Of a DNA stretch of 33,716 nt, positions 7,887 through 16,931 are shown piece after piece (position 1 is the first letter of the stretch; every line of letters begins with the position of its first letter). Position numbers and translations under genes: made by a program. The notes below the pieces were generated by a model. That model was given only the letters and a program-made list of their open reading frames with translations, had not been told where the DNA came from and did not search any database. The stretch is from positions 1-33,716 of the forward strand of contig CANLYR010000048.1 of NCBI GenBank assembly GCA_947495425.1, in the 5' to 3' direction. This DNA is from an uncultured Aquimarina sp. (lineage in GTDB: Bacteria > Bacteroidota > Bacteroidia > Flavobacteriales > Flavobacteriaceae).

Positions 7887-8816
7887 ATGAGCAAATTACT
7901 TATAGTAGGCTCTATTGCCTTTGATGCGATAGAAACCCCATTTGGGAAAACCGATAAAATCTTAGGAGGAGCTGCGCCATACATAGCCTTGTCTGCATCA
8001 AATTTTAATATTTCTTCAGCAATTGTTTCTGTGGTTGGTGAAGATTTTCCGATAGATTATTTATCGATGCTGCAAGAAAAAAATATTGATACTTCTGCTA
8101 TAGAGATAGTAAAAGGAGGAAAAACCTTTTTCTGGAGTGGTAAATATCATAATGATCTTAATTCGAGAGATACTTTGGATACTCAGCTTAATGTTTTGGC
8201 AGATTTTAATCCAATAGTTCCGGATACGTATAAAGATGCAGATATTGTGATGCTAGGAAATTTGAACCCCTTGGTTCAGCTTAGTGTTATAGAGCAACTT
8301 ACTGCTACGTCTAGATTAATAGTATTAGACACTATGAATTTCTGGATGGAAGATGCTTTTATTGCGGATCTTCATAAGGTCATTGCCAAAGTAGACGTAA
8401 TTACGATCAATGATGAAGAGGCAAGACAGTTAAGCGGTGAATATTCATTGGTAAAAGCAGCAAGAGTAATAGCCGAAATGGGTCCCAAATACGTGATTAT
8501 CAAAAAAGGAGAGCATGGAGCATTATTATTTCATAAAGAACAAATTTTCTTTGCTCCGGCATTACCGCTAGAAGAAGTGTTTGACCCTACAGGAGCAGGG
8601 GATACATTTGCAGGAGGTTTTGCAGGATATTTGACAAAGACCAATGATATTTCTTTTGAAAACATGAAAAATGCAATTATTCATGCATCAAACCTAGCTT
8701 CTTTTTGTGTAGAAAAGTTTGGAACAGAACGAATGGAGAACCTTAATAGGGAAGAGGTTCAGAAACGACTTCAACAGTTTAAAGAATTAACACAATTTGA
8801 AATAGAGTTGTCTTGA
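7887..8816 (+). CDS. PfkB-family sugar/nucleoside kinase
   Basis: A ribokinase-fold kinase of 309 residues. The N-terminal KLLIVGSIAFDAIETPFG and GGAAPYIALSASNF form the substrate site. The C-terminal signature DPTGAGDTFAGGFAGYL supplies the catalytic Asp and anion hole. The substrate cannot be read from sequence; ribose, adenosine and other sugars are all possible. I start it at ATG 7887 because the alternative TTG at 7860 falls inside the promoter box. A terminator follows, then the PurF-like gene, so the pair may share a pathway in ribose-phosphate or purine metabolism. That link is inference. Confidence 0.88.
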   Translation: MSKLLIVGSIAFDAIETPFGKTDKILGGAAPYIALSASNFNISSAIVSVVGEDFPIDYLSMLQEKNIDTSAIEIVKGGKTFFWSGKYHNDLNSRDTLDTQLNVLADFNPIVPDTYKDADIVMLGNLNPLVQLSVIEQLTATSRLIVLDTMNFWMEDAFIADLHKVIAKVDVITINDEEARQLSGEYSLVKAARVIAEMGPKYVIIKKGEHGALLFHKEQIFFAPALPLEEVFDPTGAGDTFAGGFAGYLTKTNDISFENMKNAIIHASNLASFCVEKFGTERMENLNREEVQKRLQQFKELTQFEIELS

Positions 8817-8825
8817 TATAAATAT

Positions 8826-8854
8826 AGCCCTAAGCAATTGTTTGGGGCTTTTTT
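8826..8854 (+). terminator. Terminator of the PfkB gene
   Basis: AGCCCTAA (8826-8833) pairs with TTTGGGGCT (to 8849), followed by a run of six T. It starts 10 bp after the stop codon. Confidence 0.8.
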
Positions 8855-8990
8855 AATCCCACCTTGTGGGTTTAATTTTCTGAGGCTTGCCTCTATAATT
8901 ATTATGTTTTTCAAATCGCTACTTTTTGTGCTTGTACTCAGGTAGTTGATTTATAGTTACCCAATACGAACTTACAATTTTTGGAATACA

Positions 8991-10889
8991 ATGAGTGATG
9001 CATTAAAACACGAATGCGGTATAGCATTTATTCGATTACTAAAACCATTAGCGTATTATAAGGAAAAATACGGAAGTGCATTTTATGGCGTAAATAAAAT
9101 GTATCTAATGATGGAAAAACAGCATAACCGTGGTCAAGATGGTGCTGGATTTGCAAGCATTAAGTTAGACACGGCTCCTGGTGAGCGCTATATTAGTAGA
9201 GTGCGTTCTAGCGAAGCACAACCCATACAAGATATTTTTGCACAAATCAATGAGAGAATTAATAAAGAATTAGTAGATCATCCTGATTATGCTGATGATG
9301 TAGCGTTGCAGAAAAAAAACATACCTTATATAGGAGAAGTGCTTTTAGGTCATGTGCGCTATGGTACATTTGGTAAAAATAGTGTAGAAAGCGTACATCC
9401 ATTTCTAAGGCAGAACAACTGGATGCATCGTAACTTGATTGTAGCTGGAAACTTTAATATGACCAATAATGATGTGCTGTTTGATAATCTCGTAGGATTG
9501 GGTCAGCATCCTAAAGATAAAGTTGATACAGTTACCGTAATGGAAAAGATTGGTCATTTTTTGGATTCTGAAGTGGCTAAACTTTATAAAAAGTTAAAAA
9601 AAGAAGGATTTAATAAGATTGATGCATCTCCAGAAATTGTAGAACGATTAAATGTTGCCAAAATCCTTAGAAAATCATCAAGAGATTGGGATGGAGGCTA
9701 TGCAATGGCAGGAATGCTAGGTCATGGTGATGCTTTTGTGCTAAGAGATCCTGCAGGAATCAGACCTGCTTATTATTATAAAGATGACGAGGTCGTAGTT
9801 GTAGCATCAGAAAGACCGGTTATCCAAACGGTATTTAATGTTCCTTTTGATAACGTAGTAGAACTAGATCCGGGAAAAGCTATTATAATAAAAAAGAATG
9901 GTGAAACCGACATAAAAAGAATCATTGAACCTTTAGAACGTAAAGCGTGTTCTTTTGAGCGAATTTATTTCTCACGAGGAAGCGATGCCGAAATTTATGA
10001 AGAAAGAAAAAAGCTGGGAAAATTAATAATGCCTCAGGTTTTAAAAGAAATTGATCACGATACGCTAAATACTGTTTTCTCTTTTATACCTAATACAGCC
10101 GAAACCTCATTTTATGGTATGGTTGAAGCTGCGCAGGATGAATTAAATAAGCAGAAAAATGAAACGATACTTGCCGAAAAAGATACGCTAACCGATGAAC
10201 GTCTTGCCGAAATTCTATCCGCTAGATTGCGAACCGAGAAAATTGCAATCAAAGATGCGAAGCTTAGAACCTTTATAACAGAAGACAGTAGTAGAGATGA
10301 TCTTGTGGCTCATGTATATGATGTAACGTATGGAGTTGTTAAACCCCAGGATAGTTTAGTCATTATTGACGATAGTATTGTAAGAGGGACAACGCTCAAA
10401 AAGAGTATCATCAAAATGATGGACCGATTAAATCCAAAGAAAATTGTAATTGTCTCTTCTGCACCACAAATTCGTTTTCCTGATTGTTATGGTATTGACA
10501 TGGCAAGATTAGAGGGTCTGATTGCATTTAAAGCTGCATTAGAGCTGTTAAAAGAAAATGGAAATTATGATCTTGTAGAGCAGGTATATGAAAAATGTAA
10601 AGCACAAGAAAATTTAGAAGATGCCGAAGTTCAAAACTTCGTAAAAGAAATTTATGATGGATTTTCGGATCAGGAGATAAGTGATAAAATAGCTGAGTTG
10701 TTGAGTGATAAAACGGTAAATGCAGAGGTAAGGATAATTTATCAGACTGTTGATAATTTACATATGGCTTGCCCTAAGAACCTTGGTGACTGGTATTTTA
10801 CAGGAGATTACCCTACAGCAGGAGGAAATAGAGTGGTGAATAAGGCTTTCATCAACTTCTTTGAAGGGAAAGATGAAAGGGCATACTAA
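8991..10889 (+). CDS. Long PurF-like amidophosphoribosyltransferase
   Basis: The predicted reaction is glutamine plus PRPP to phosphoribosylamine. The N-terminal class II glutaminase domain has Cys9 after an 8-residue propeptide (MSDALKHE|CGIAF), then KQHNRGQDGAGFAS and GHVRYGTFG. The phosphoribosyltransferase domain has the PRPP loop LVIIDDSIVRGTTLKKS near residues 455-471. At 632 residues it is much longer than classical PurF (about 470-510). Insertions in the middle and C-terminus are typical of a Bacteroidetes-specific form that often coexists with a normal purF. ATG 8991 puts the Cys in the correct place; the upstream TTG at 8946 would bury it. The exact substrate of this long form is not certain. 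Confidence 0.85.
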   Translation: MSDALKHECGIAFIRLLKPLAYYKEKYGSAFYGVNKMYLMMEKQHNRGQDGAGFASIKLDTAPGERYISRVRSSEAQPIQDIFAQINERINKELVDHPDYADDVALQKKNIPYIGEVLLGHVRYGTFGKNSVESVHPFLRQNNWMHRNLIVAGNFNMTNNDVLFDNLVGLGQHPKDKVDTVTVMEKIGHFLDSEVAKLYKKLKKEGFNKIDASPEIVERLNVAKILRKSSRDWDGGYAMAGMLGHGDAFVLRDPAGIRPAYYYKDDEVVVVASERPVIQTVFNVPFDNVVELDPGKAIIIKKNGETDIKRIIEPLERKACSFERIYFSRGSDAEIYEERKKLGKLIMPQVLKEIDHDTLNTVFSFIPNTAETSFYGMVEAAQDELNKQKNETILAEKDTLTDERLAEILSARLRTEKIAIKDAKLRTFITEDSSRDDLVAHVYDVTYGVVKPQDSLVIIDDSIVRGTTLKKSIIKMMDRLNPKKIVIVSSAPQIRFPDCYGIDMARLEGLIAFKAALELLKENGNYDLVEQVYEKCKAQENLEDAEVQNFVKEIYDGFSDQEISDKIAELLSDKTVNAEVRIIYQTVDNLHMACPKNLGDWYFTGDYPTAGGNRVVNKAFINFFEGKDERAY

Positions 10890-10983
10890 AAACAAAAAAA
10901 GATTGCTGTTAAAAATGGTTAATTTGTGTAGTTCAACAATTATTTGAGCTTTTCATCTAAAACATTTTTTCACAATGAAATAA

Positions 10984-11075
10984 CGCTTTATATTAGCAGA
11001 GCCATAGCATAAGTAGGTTAAGTTCATGGTAGATTTGGGGCAAAAAAAGGTGGATCTTCCACCTTTTTTTATTTT
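10984..11075 (+). terminator. Strong terminator, possibly the end of a small RNA
   Basis: Seven A, GGTGGA (11049-11054), loop TCT, TCCACC (11058-11063), seven T: a 13-bp stem. It is preceded by a non-coding stretch (10984-11041, ending GTAGATTTGGGGC). It is about 150 bp past the PurF-like stop, far for a simple gene terminator, so the stretch from about 10984 could be an independent small transcript. Only the hairpin is firm. Confidence 0.6.
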
Positions 11076-11102
11076 ATGACATTTCGTAATTATGTATATA
11101 TA

Positions 11103-11134
11103 AAAAAAGAGTCGCATGCATGCGACTCTTTTTC
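11103..11134 (-). terminator. Terminator of the superoxide dismutase gene
   Basis: A perfect palindrome AAAGAGTCGCATGCATGCGACTCTTT with A and T tracts on either side, about 25 bp past the sod stop on the minus strand. It faces the terminator at 11042-11070, so convergent transcripts end back to back. Confidence 0.85.
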
Positions 11135-11158
11135 TTTTATTCGGTATTAGAAATAATA

Positions 11159-11767
11159 TTATTTTCCTTGTGCGTATCTGCTAGAAACTTCATTCCAGTC
11201 GATTACTTCAAAAAATGCAGATACATAATCAGGACGACGATTTTGATAATTCAAATAATAAGCGTGTTCCCAAACATCTAACGCAAGAATAGGAGTTCCT
11301 CCGCAACCTACTTTAGGCATCATAGGATTATCCTGATTAGGAGTAGAGCACACTTCTACTTTACCTCCTTGATGAACACATAACCAAGCCCATCCTGAGC
11401 CAAATCTTGTACCGGCAGCAGTTGAAAAAGCATCTTTAAAAGCATCAAATGAGCCGTAAGCGGCATTAATTGCGTCTGCTAGATCTCCAGTTGGTTTACC
11501 TCCTCCATTTGGAGACATTACCTCCCAGAACAAATTATGATTATAATAACCACCGCCATTGTTTCTTACTGCGGCATTAGACATATCAAGATTAATAAGA
11601 ATATTTTCTATGGTTTTACCTTCTAGGTCAGTTCCTTTAATCGCTGCATTTAGTTTACTTGTATAGCCAGCATGATGTTTATCATGATGGATTTCCATGG
11701 TACGGGCATCTATATGAGGTTCTAACGCATCAAAGGCGTAGTTTAACTTTGGTAATTCGAATGACAT
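11159..11767 (-). CDS. sod: Fe/Mn superoxide dismutase
   Basis: Dismutates superoxide in the cytoplasm. The 202-residue protein has all four metal ligands in family context: His27 ([12 protein letters not shown]), His77 (YYNHNLFWE), and Asp and His in [19 protein letters not shown]. Gln in [10 protein letters not shown] and Gly in the NNGGGYYNH segment are features usually linked with manganese or cambialistic enzymes, but metal choice cannot be settled from sequence. There is no signal peptide. It has its own terminator, and a TAAATTTG -7 box lies upstream. Confidence 0.95.
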   Translation of the reverse strand: MSFELPKLNYAFDALEPHIDARTMEIHHDKHHAGYTSKLNAAIKGTDLEGKTIENILINLDMSNAAVRNNGGGYYNHNLFWEVMSPNGGGKPTGDLADAINAAYGSFDAFKDAFSTAAGTRFGSGWAWLCVHQGGKVEVCSTPNQDNPMMPKVGCGGTPILALDVWEHAYYLNYQNRRPDYVSAFFEVIDWNEVSSRYAQGK

Positions 11768-11804
11768 AATTTACTATTTTGATTAATAAAAATGAAAATG
11801 ATAT

Positions 11805-11812
11805 CAAATTTA
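11805..11812 (-). promoter_or_regulatory. Probable -7 box of the sod promoter
   Basis: TAAATTTG on the minus strand is an exact TAnnTTTG match, 37 bp upstream of the start. No convincing -33 TTG is seen. Confidence 0.4.
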
Positions 11813-11913
11813 ACAATTAGTGCGATGAATAAAAATTAATAATTGTTATAAATTAATTAAAAGCCGTTAGCGATAAACATAGTTGCTTTTGTTATTTTAG
11901 TAAAAAAAGAATT

Positions 11914-14900
11914 TTGAATCTTCATACACCCTTCACCATATATAATGCTGCTGCAGGAGCAGGAAAAACGTATACACTGGTTAAAGAATATTTGAAAACT
12001 TTATTAGAAGGAGAGTATAAGGATAGCTATAAGAATATTTTGGCAATAACCTTTACTAATAAGGCTGTAACCGAAATGAAGACAAGGATTATTGAGAATC
12101 TAATCGCTATCAGCAATCCTGACACCTCTTCAAAATACAAAGATGTATTAGACGAGTTAGTGGTAGAGACCAAAATGACGGAGGTAGCGCTAAAAGAAAA
12201 AGCGCTTAAAATTCTCAGAAACATTCTTCATAATTATGCGGCTTTTGATATCGTTACCATTGATACATTTACTCACCGAGTCATTAGAACCTTTGCTCAC
12301 GATCTAGGTATCCCAATGAATTTTGAGATCGAGATGGATACAGAACTACTCATTGAGGAGGCTGTTGATGGTGTAGTAGCAAAAATTGGAATTCACCAAA
12401 AGCTTACAAAATTGATTATCGATTTTGCAATTGATAAGCTTGAAGAAGATAAAAGCTGGGATATCACAATAGAGCTTAATAAAGTAGCAAAACTTCTGTT
12501 TAGTGAAAATGACAGAAAATATCTCAACCGTCTTTCTGATAAAACAAGTACTGATTTTGAGGAACTAAAGAGAATTTTAAATCAAAAATGTGCAGAAAGT
12601 AAACGTGATATTATTTCTACATCGAATCGAATACTTCAACGTATTACAGATAGCGATCTAGAATATAAGGATTTTAAAGGAGGTTATATTCCTAAACATT
12701 TTCAAAAATTAAGAGAAGGTGACACCAACGTTGATTTTAAAAAATCAAAATGGAAATTAGATATTGAAACTACAGATTTTTATAACAAAACACTGGCTTC
12801 TGATAAAAAAGATGCTATTGATGCTATTAGAACATCTATTGTGGAAGCTTTTTTTAAAACAAAACAACAAGTAGCTCAGATTAGTCTTCTTGAAAACTGT
12901 ATTAAAAATGTAACTCCACTTTCTGTATTAAATGCTATAAATAAAGAACTATTAGAAATCAAAAAGGATAGAAAGATTTTATTAATTTCTGAGTTCAATA
13001 CCATTATAAGCAATGCGATTCAGGATCAACCAGCGCCTTTTATCTATGAACGGTTGGGAGAACGATATCGGGATTATTTTATTGATGAATTTCAGGATAC
13101 TTCAGAATTACAATGGAATAATGTGATCCCACTCATCGATAATGCAATGGCTACAGAAACTTTAACAGGAAAACGAGGTCAACTTACCATTGTTGGTGAT
13201 GCAAAACAAGCTATTTACCGATGGAGAGGAGGTAAAGCAGAACAGTTCATCAATTTATCTCTGGATCAAAATCCTTTTTCAGTACAACAAAAACAGGTAG
13301 TAAACTTACCAAGAAATTATCGTAGCCACGAAGAAATAATTAAGTTCAACAATAGCTTGTTTACTTTTTTATCTCGTGATTTTAGTGATGAAAAGCATCA
13401 GGAACTCTATCTGCAGGGCAACAAACAAGAGGTTAACTCTAAAAAAGGTGGATATGTCAATATATCTTTTATTGAGGCTAAAAATGTAGCTGAAGAGCAT
13501 GATGTTTATCCACAAAAAGTATACGAGTATATAGAAGAACTTACCAAAAAAGGATATACGCTGAATGAAATTTGTATTCTGGTTAGAAAACAGAAAGAAG
13601 GAGCAGTAATTGCCAATTTTCTTAATGAAAAAGGAGTATCTATAGTTTCTTCTGAAACACTTTTAATTAAAAATGCCCCAGAGGTAAAATTTATTGTAGA
13701 TCTAATTACATGGATAGTAGAACCCGATAATGACATTTCAAAAATAAGTATGTTGCATTTTCTGGCAGATCGATTTTTGATACAAGATCAACATTCATTT
13801 TTTCAAAAGATGATAGCTGCAAACCAGAAGGTATTTTTATTAGCATTACAGGACTTAGGAATTCACTTTGATTTTAATGAAATAACAATAAAACCACTTT
13901 ATGATGCGATAGAATATGTAATCAGTTGTTTCAAACTTGCTGATGCAGCTCCGGCTTATGTTCAGTTTTTCTTAGATGAAGTTTTCACATTCACGCAAAG
14001 GCATGCATCAGGCATTCTTGGTTTTATTTCCTATTGGAACACAAAAAAAGACAAATTAAGTATTGTTGCACCCAATACCAAGGGAGCTATTCAAATCATC
14101 ACAATACATAAAGCCAAAGGTTTAGAGTTTCCGTGTGTGATATATCCTTATGCCAATATTGACATTTATGAAGAAATAGAGCCCAAGACATGGTTATCGG
14201 TCGATAAAGAAAAATATAATGATTTTGAAGAAGTTTTTATTAATTATAATAAAACTATAGCTGATTACAGTAAACATGCAGAAGATATTGTTATACAGAG
14301 ACAAGCTCAATTAGAATTGGATACATTCAATATAGTATATGTAGCATTAACTAGGGCGATAGAACAATTGTATATAATCTCCAGATTAGAACTGACATCA
14401 AAAGGAGAAAATAATCCAAATAAGTTTTCAGGAAAATTAATTGACTATTTAAAAGATGTAAATCAATGGAATCCTGACAAACATGAATATCCCTTTGGTA
14501 GCCCTTCAAAACCTGAACATCAAAAGAGTGATGATATGCCAGATAAAGAAAATAGTATTAAACTATCTCGATTTGATGACTTCTCAAGACAATATAATGT
14601 ACATATCATAACCAATTCGGGTAGATTATGGGACACGTCACAAAAAAATGCTATAGAGAAAGGAAACATAATACACAATCTAATGGCTTCGATATACACT
14701 CATAAAGATGTAGAAAAAGTTATCGATGATGCATATAGCAGCGGGGAAATTAAGAACTCAGAGAAAGAAATACTTGTTAACGAAATAAAAAGGGTGATAG
14801 ACCATCCAAAGCTCTCTCAGTATTATTCCTCCGATAATACAGTATATAATGAAAGAGATATCATTGCTAACGGAAAATTGTTTAGACCCGATAGAGTAAT

Positions 14901-15072
14901 CATCGATAAACGATTGATCACTACTGTAATAGATTATAAGACTGGGGGTTATAATGAATCTCATGCAGTGCAGATAGAAGAATATGCGGGTCTTCTTAAG
15001 AGCATGGGGCATGTAGTAGCGCATAAAATCCTAATTTATTTTAATGAAAATATTACCCTTAAGTATATATGA
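11914..15072 (+). CDS. AddA/RecB-like UvrD helicase with C-terminal nuclease domain
   Basis: The predicted motor and nuclease subunit of a double-strand-break resection complex. In order: Walker A NAAAGAGKTYTL (12-23), Walker B YFIDEFQDTSELQW (~387-400), GDAKQAIYRWRGG (~428), motif IV LPRNYRSHEE (~465), motif V ITIHKAKGLEFP (~728), motif VI VYVALTRA (~808), and a PD-(D/E)XK nuclease end with VIDYKTGGYNESHAVQIEEYAG (~1007-1028). It has 1052 residues. TTG is the only plausible start: no ATG precedes the Walker A in frame. The partner is the AddB-like protein at 16932, with ompA in between. Confidence 0.9.
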   Translation: MNLHTPFTIYNAAAGAGKTYTLVKEYLKTLLEGEYKDSYKNILAITFTNKAVTEMKTRIIENLIAISNPDTSSKYKDVLDELVVETKMTEVALKEKALKILRNILHNYAAFDIVTIDTFTHRVIRTFAHDLGIPMNFEIEMDTELLIEEAVDGVVAKIGIHQKLTKLIIDFAIDKLEEDKSWDITIELNKVAKLLFSENDRKYLNRLSDKTSTDFEELKRILNQKCAESKRDIISTSNRILQRITDSDLEYKDFKGGYIPKHFQKLREGDTNVDFKKSKWKLDIETTDFYNKTLASDKKDAIDAIRTSIVEAFFKTKQQVAQISLLENCIKNVTPLSVLNAINKELLEIKKDRKILLISEFNTIISNAIQDQPAPFIYERLGERYRDYFIDEFQDTSELQWNNVIPLIDNAMATETLTGKRGQLTIVGDAKQAIYRWRGGKAEQFINLSLDQNPFSVQQKQVVNLPRNYRSHEEIIKFNNSLFTFLSRDFSDEKHQELYLQGNKQEVNSKKGGYVNISFIEAKNVAEEHDVYPQKVYEYIEELTKKGYTLNEICILVRKQKEGAVIANFLNEKGVSIVSSETLLIKNAPEVKFIVDLITWIVEPDNDISKISMLHFLADRFLIQDQHSFFQKMIAANQKVFLLALQDLGIHFDFNEITIKPLYDAIEYVISCFKLADAAPAYVQFFLDEVFTFTQRHASGILGFISYWNTKKDKLSIVAPNTKGAIQIITIHKAKGLEFPCVIYPYANIDIYEEIEPKTWLSVDKEKYNDFEEVFINYNKTIADYSKHAEDIVIQRQAQLELDTFNIVYVALTRAIEQLYIISRLELTSKGENNPNKFSGKLIDYLKDVNQWNPDKHEYPFGSPSKPEHQKSDDMPDKENSIKLSRFDDFSRQYNVHIITNSGRLWDTSQKNAIEKGNIIHNLMASIYTHKDVEKVIDDAYSSGEIKNSEKEILVNEIKRVIDHPKLSQYYSSDNTVYNERDIIANGKLFRPDRVIIDKRLITTVIDYKTGGYNESHAVQIEEYAGLLKSMGHVVAHKILIYFNENITLKYI

Positions 15073-15293
15073 ATTATAAATCATTTTCACAATTACTAAA
15101 AGAATTTTAAGGATAAAAGGTATTTTTATCTTATAATTGTACCGTAATTGATGAGATAGATACTATAATTTTTCTCTAAAACAACCACAATCATCTATTT
15201 TTTTGGGACAATAAAATTGTATAAACAAACATTAAACCCCCTGAAAACAGCGATATTTACTGGTGTGTTAAGAAAATTTTATTAGATTTGTCT

Positions 15294-15323
15294 TTGCCAG
15301 TTATGTTTAACATATTACATTTG
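15294..15323 (+). promoter_or_regulatory. Consensus sigma-A promoter of ompA
   Basis: TTG (15294-15296), a 19-bp spacer, then TACATTTG (15316-15323), an exact match to the flavobacterial TTG-N17-23-TAnnTTTG promoter. It lies 34 bp before the ATG. It is the clearest promoter in the window and fits a highly expressed outer-membrane protein. Confidence 0.75.
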
Positions 15324-15357
15324 CTCTAATTAACACTTAAAAATTAAATTATTGAAT

Positions 15358-16752
15358 ATGAAACATCTTAGCAGATTTTTAGCGGCTTCGTTATTTGTAC
15401 TAGGACTTAGTACTGCGAATGCACAAGATGAGAACAATCCTTGGGCGGTTTCTATAGGCGTTAATGCCGTTGATGTCTTTCCAACTGGGGGAGACCTTAT
15501 TAATCAGGGAGAAATTTTCGACGAATTTTTTAATGCTAATGACCACTGGAACATCCTTCCATCTGTTTCCACAATATCTGTTGGTAGATATATAGGAGAT
15601 GGTTTTACGTTTACAGCTACTGGGTCGGTTAACAAAATTGACAATGTAGGTGAACTTCCTGATGGTACTCAAGTTGGTGTAGATGACTTATCATACTATG
15701 CTGCAGATGGTAGAGTTAGCTATAGCTTTAAAAATGCTATAAAATCAAGTTGGTTTGACCCTTACTTAGGTATAGGTGGTGGATACACTTGGTTAGACGA
15801 CATAGGTGTAGGGACATTAAATGGTTCTCTAGGAATGAACTTATGGTTAACTGAGAATTTAGCATTTAACCTTCAAACTACATACAAGCATGTATTTGAA
15901 GATTATGCGGTAAGCAATTATCCTCCAACACATTTCCAACATTCTGCAGGTCTTACTTTCGCATTTGGAGGTAAAGATACTGATGGTGATGGTGTATATG
16001 ACAAAGATGATGAGTGTCCTGATGTTCCTGGTTTAAAGGAATTCAACGGATGTCCTGATACAGACGGTGACGGTATTACTGATGCTAAAGATGATTGTCC
16101 TGATGTTGCTGGAACTGCAGAATTTAATGGATGTCCAGATACTGATGGTGACGGAGTTTCTGATCCTAAAGATGAGTGTCCTACTGTAGCTGGTTTACCT
16201 GCGCTTAATGGATGTCCTGATGCTGATGGTGACGGAATCACTGATGCTAAAGATGAGTGTCCTAATGAAGCTGGACCAGCAGAAAACAACGGTTGTCCTT
16301 TCCAAGATAAAGATGGTGACGGTGTATTAGATAAAGATGATAACTGTCCTGATGTTGCAGGAACTGTGGCAAACAATGGTTGCCCTGAAGTAACTGAAGA
16401 AGTACAGAAAAAATTAAATGAGTATGCTGCTCAGATTTTATTCGACTCAGGTAAATCTTCTATCAAAGAACAATCAAATGATAAGCTTAAGGAGATCATG
16501 GCTATATTAGCTGAGTATCCTACTGCTAAGTTTACTGTAGAAGGTCATACTGATAGCCAAGGTAGTAATAAACTAAACCAAAGATTATCTGACTCTAGAG
16601 CTAATGCTGTTAAAACATACTTAACAGAAAATGGTGTAGATCAGTTTAGATTATCTGCAGTTGGTTATGGAGAAGATAGACCAATCGCTACTAACAAAAC
16701 TAGAGCGGGTAGAGCTAAAAACAGACGTGTAGAGATCAACTTAGTAAAGTAA
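15358..16752 (+). CDS. OmpA-family outer membrane protein with five thrombospondin type 3 repeats
   Basis: A surface protein anchoring the outer membrane to peptidoglycan. Start ATG 15358 gives a signal peptide ending NAQ at about residue 23. Residues ~25-205 form a probable eight-stranded beta-barrel. Five 27-residue units (15976-16386), each DxDGDGxxDxxDxCP...NGCP, are calcium-binding type 3 repeats. The C-terminal OmpA domain has [34 protein letters not shown], and the peptidoglycan-binding [13 protein letters not shown]. The total is 464 residues. It has its own strong promoter and terminator, so it is transcriptionally separate from the flanking AddAB-like genes. Confidence 0.93.
   Translation: MKHLSRFLAASLFVLGLSTANAQDENNPWAVSIGVNAVDVFPTGGDLINQGEIFDEFFNANDHWNILPSVSTISVGRYIGDGFTFTATGSVNKIDNVGELPDGTQVGVDDLSYYAADGRVSYSFKNAIKSSWFDPYLGIGGGYTWLDDIGVGTLNGSLGMNLWLTENLAFNLQTTYKHVFEDYAVSNYPPTHFQHSAGLTFAFGGKDTDGDGVYDKDDECPDVPGLKEFNGCPDTDGDGITDAKDDCPDVAGTAEFNGCPDTDGDGVSDPKDECPTVAGLPALNGCPDADGDGITDAKDECPNEAGPAENNGCPFQDKDGDGVLDKDDNCPDVAGTVANNGCPEVTEEVQKKLNEYAAQILFDSGKSSIKEQSNDKLKEIMAILAEYPTAKFTVEGHTDSQGSNKLNQRLSDSRANAVKTYLTENGVDQFRLSAVGYGEDRPIATNKTRAGRAKNRRVEINLVK
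15976..16386 (+). repeat. 81-bp coding tandem repeats in ompA
   Basis: Five consecutive 81-bp units, the last with a small insertion, encode the DxDGDGxxDxxDxCP modules. The units are conserved at DNA level (GATACTGATGGTGA-type starts), so copy number could change by slippage or recombination. Confidence 0.85.
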
Positions 16753-16780
16753 TAAGAAAGTCTCTCAACAATAAATAATG

Positions 16781-16815
16781 AAAACGTCCCGATAATCTCG
16801 GGGCGTTTTTTATTT
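16781..16815 (+). terminator. Terminator of ompA
   Basis: AAAACGTCCCGA (16781-16792) pairs with TCGGGGCGTTTT (16798-16809) around a 5-nt loop, with six T running on from the stem. It starts 28 bp after the ompA stop. Confidence 0.88.
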
Positions 16816-16931
16816 TTAGAAAGTATATAATCATTAAAAAACTTCATTGGATGCTTTACACGATATCCAGCTTACAATACTCCGAGTTTTATCCTGAAGT
16901 TATGTACAAGTCATGAATAAAATTTAGCCGC

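Noticed and set aside
15918..16376. 152-codon Ser/Pro-rich open frame on the minus strand
   Set aside because: It is the antisense shadow of the ompA type 3 repeats; its own periodicity comes from the 81-bp units, and it has no start context or homology signal.
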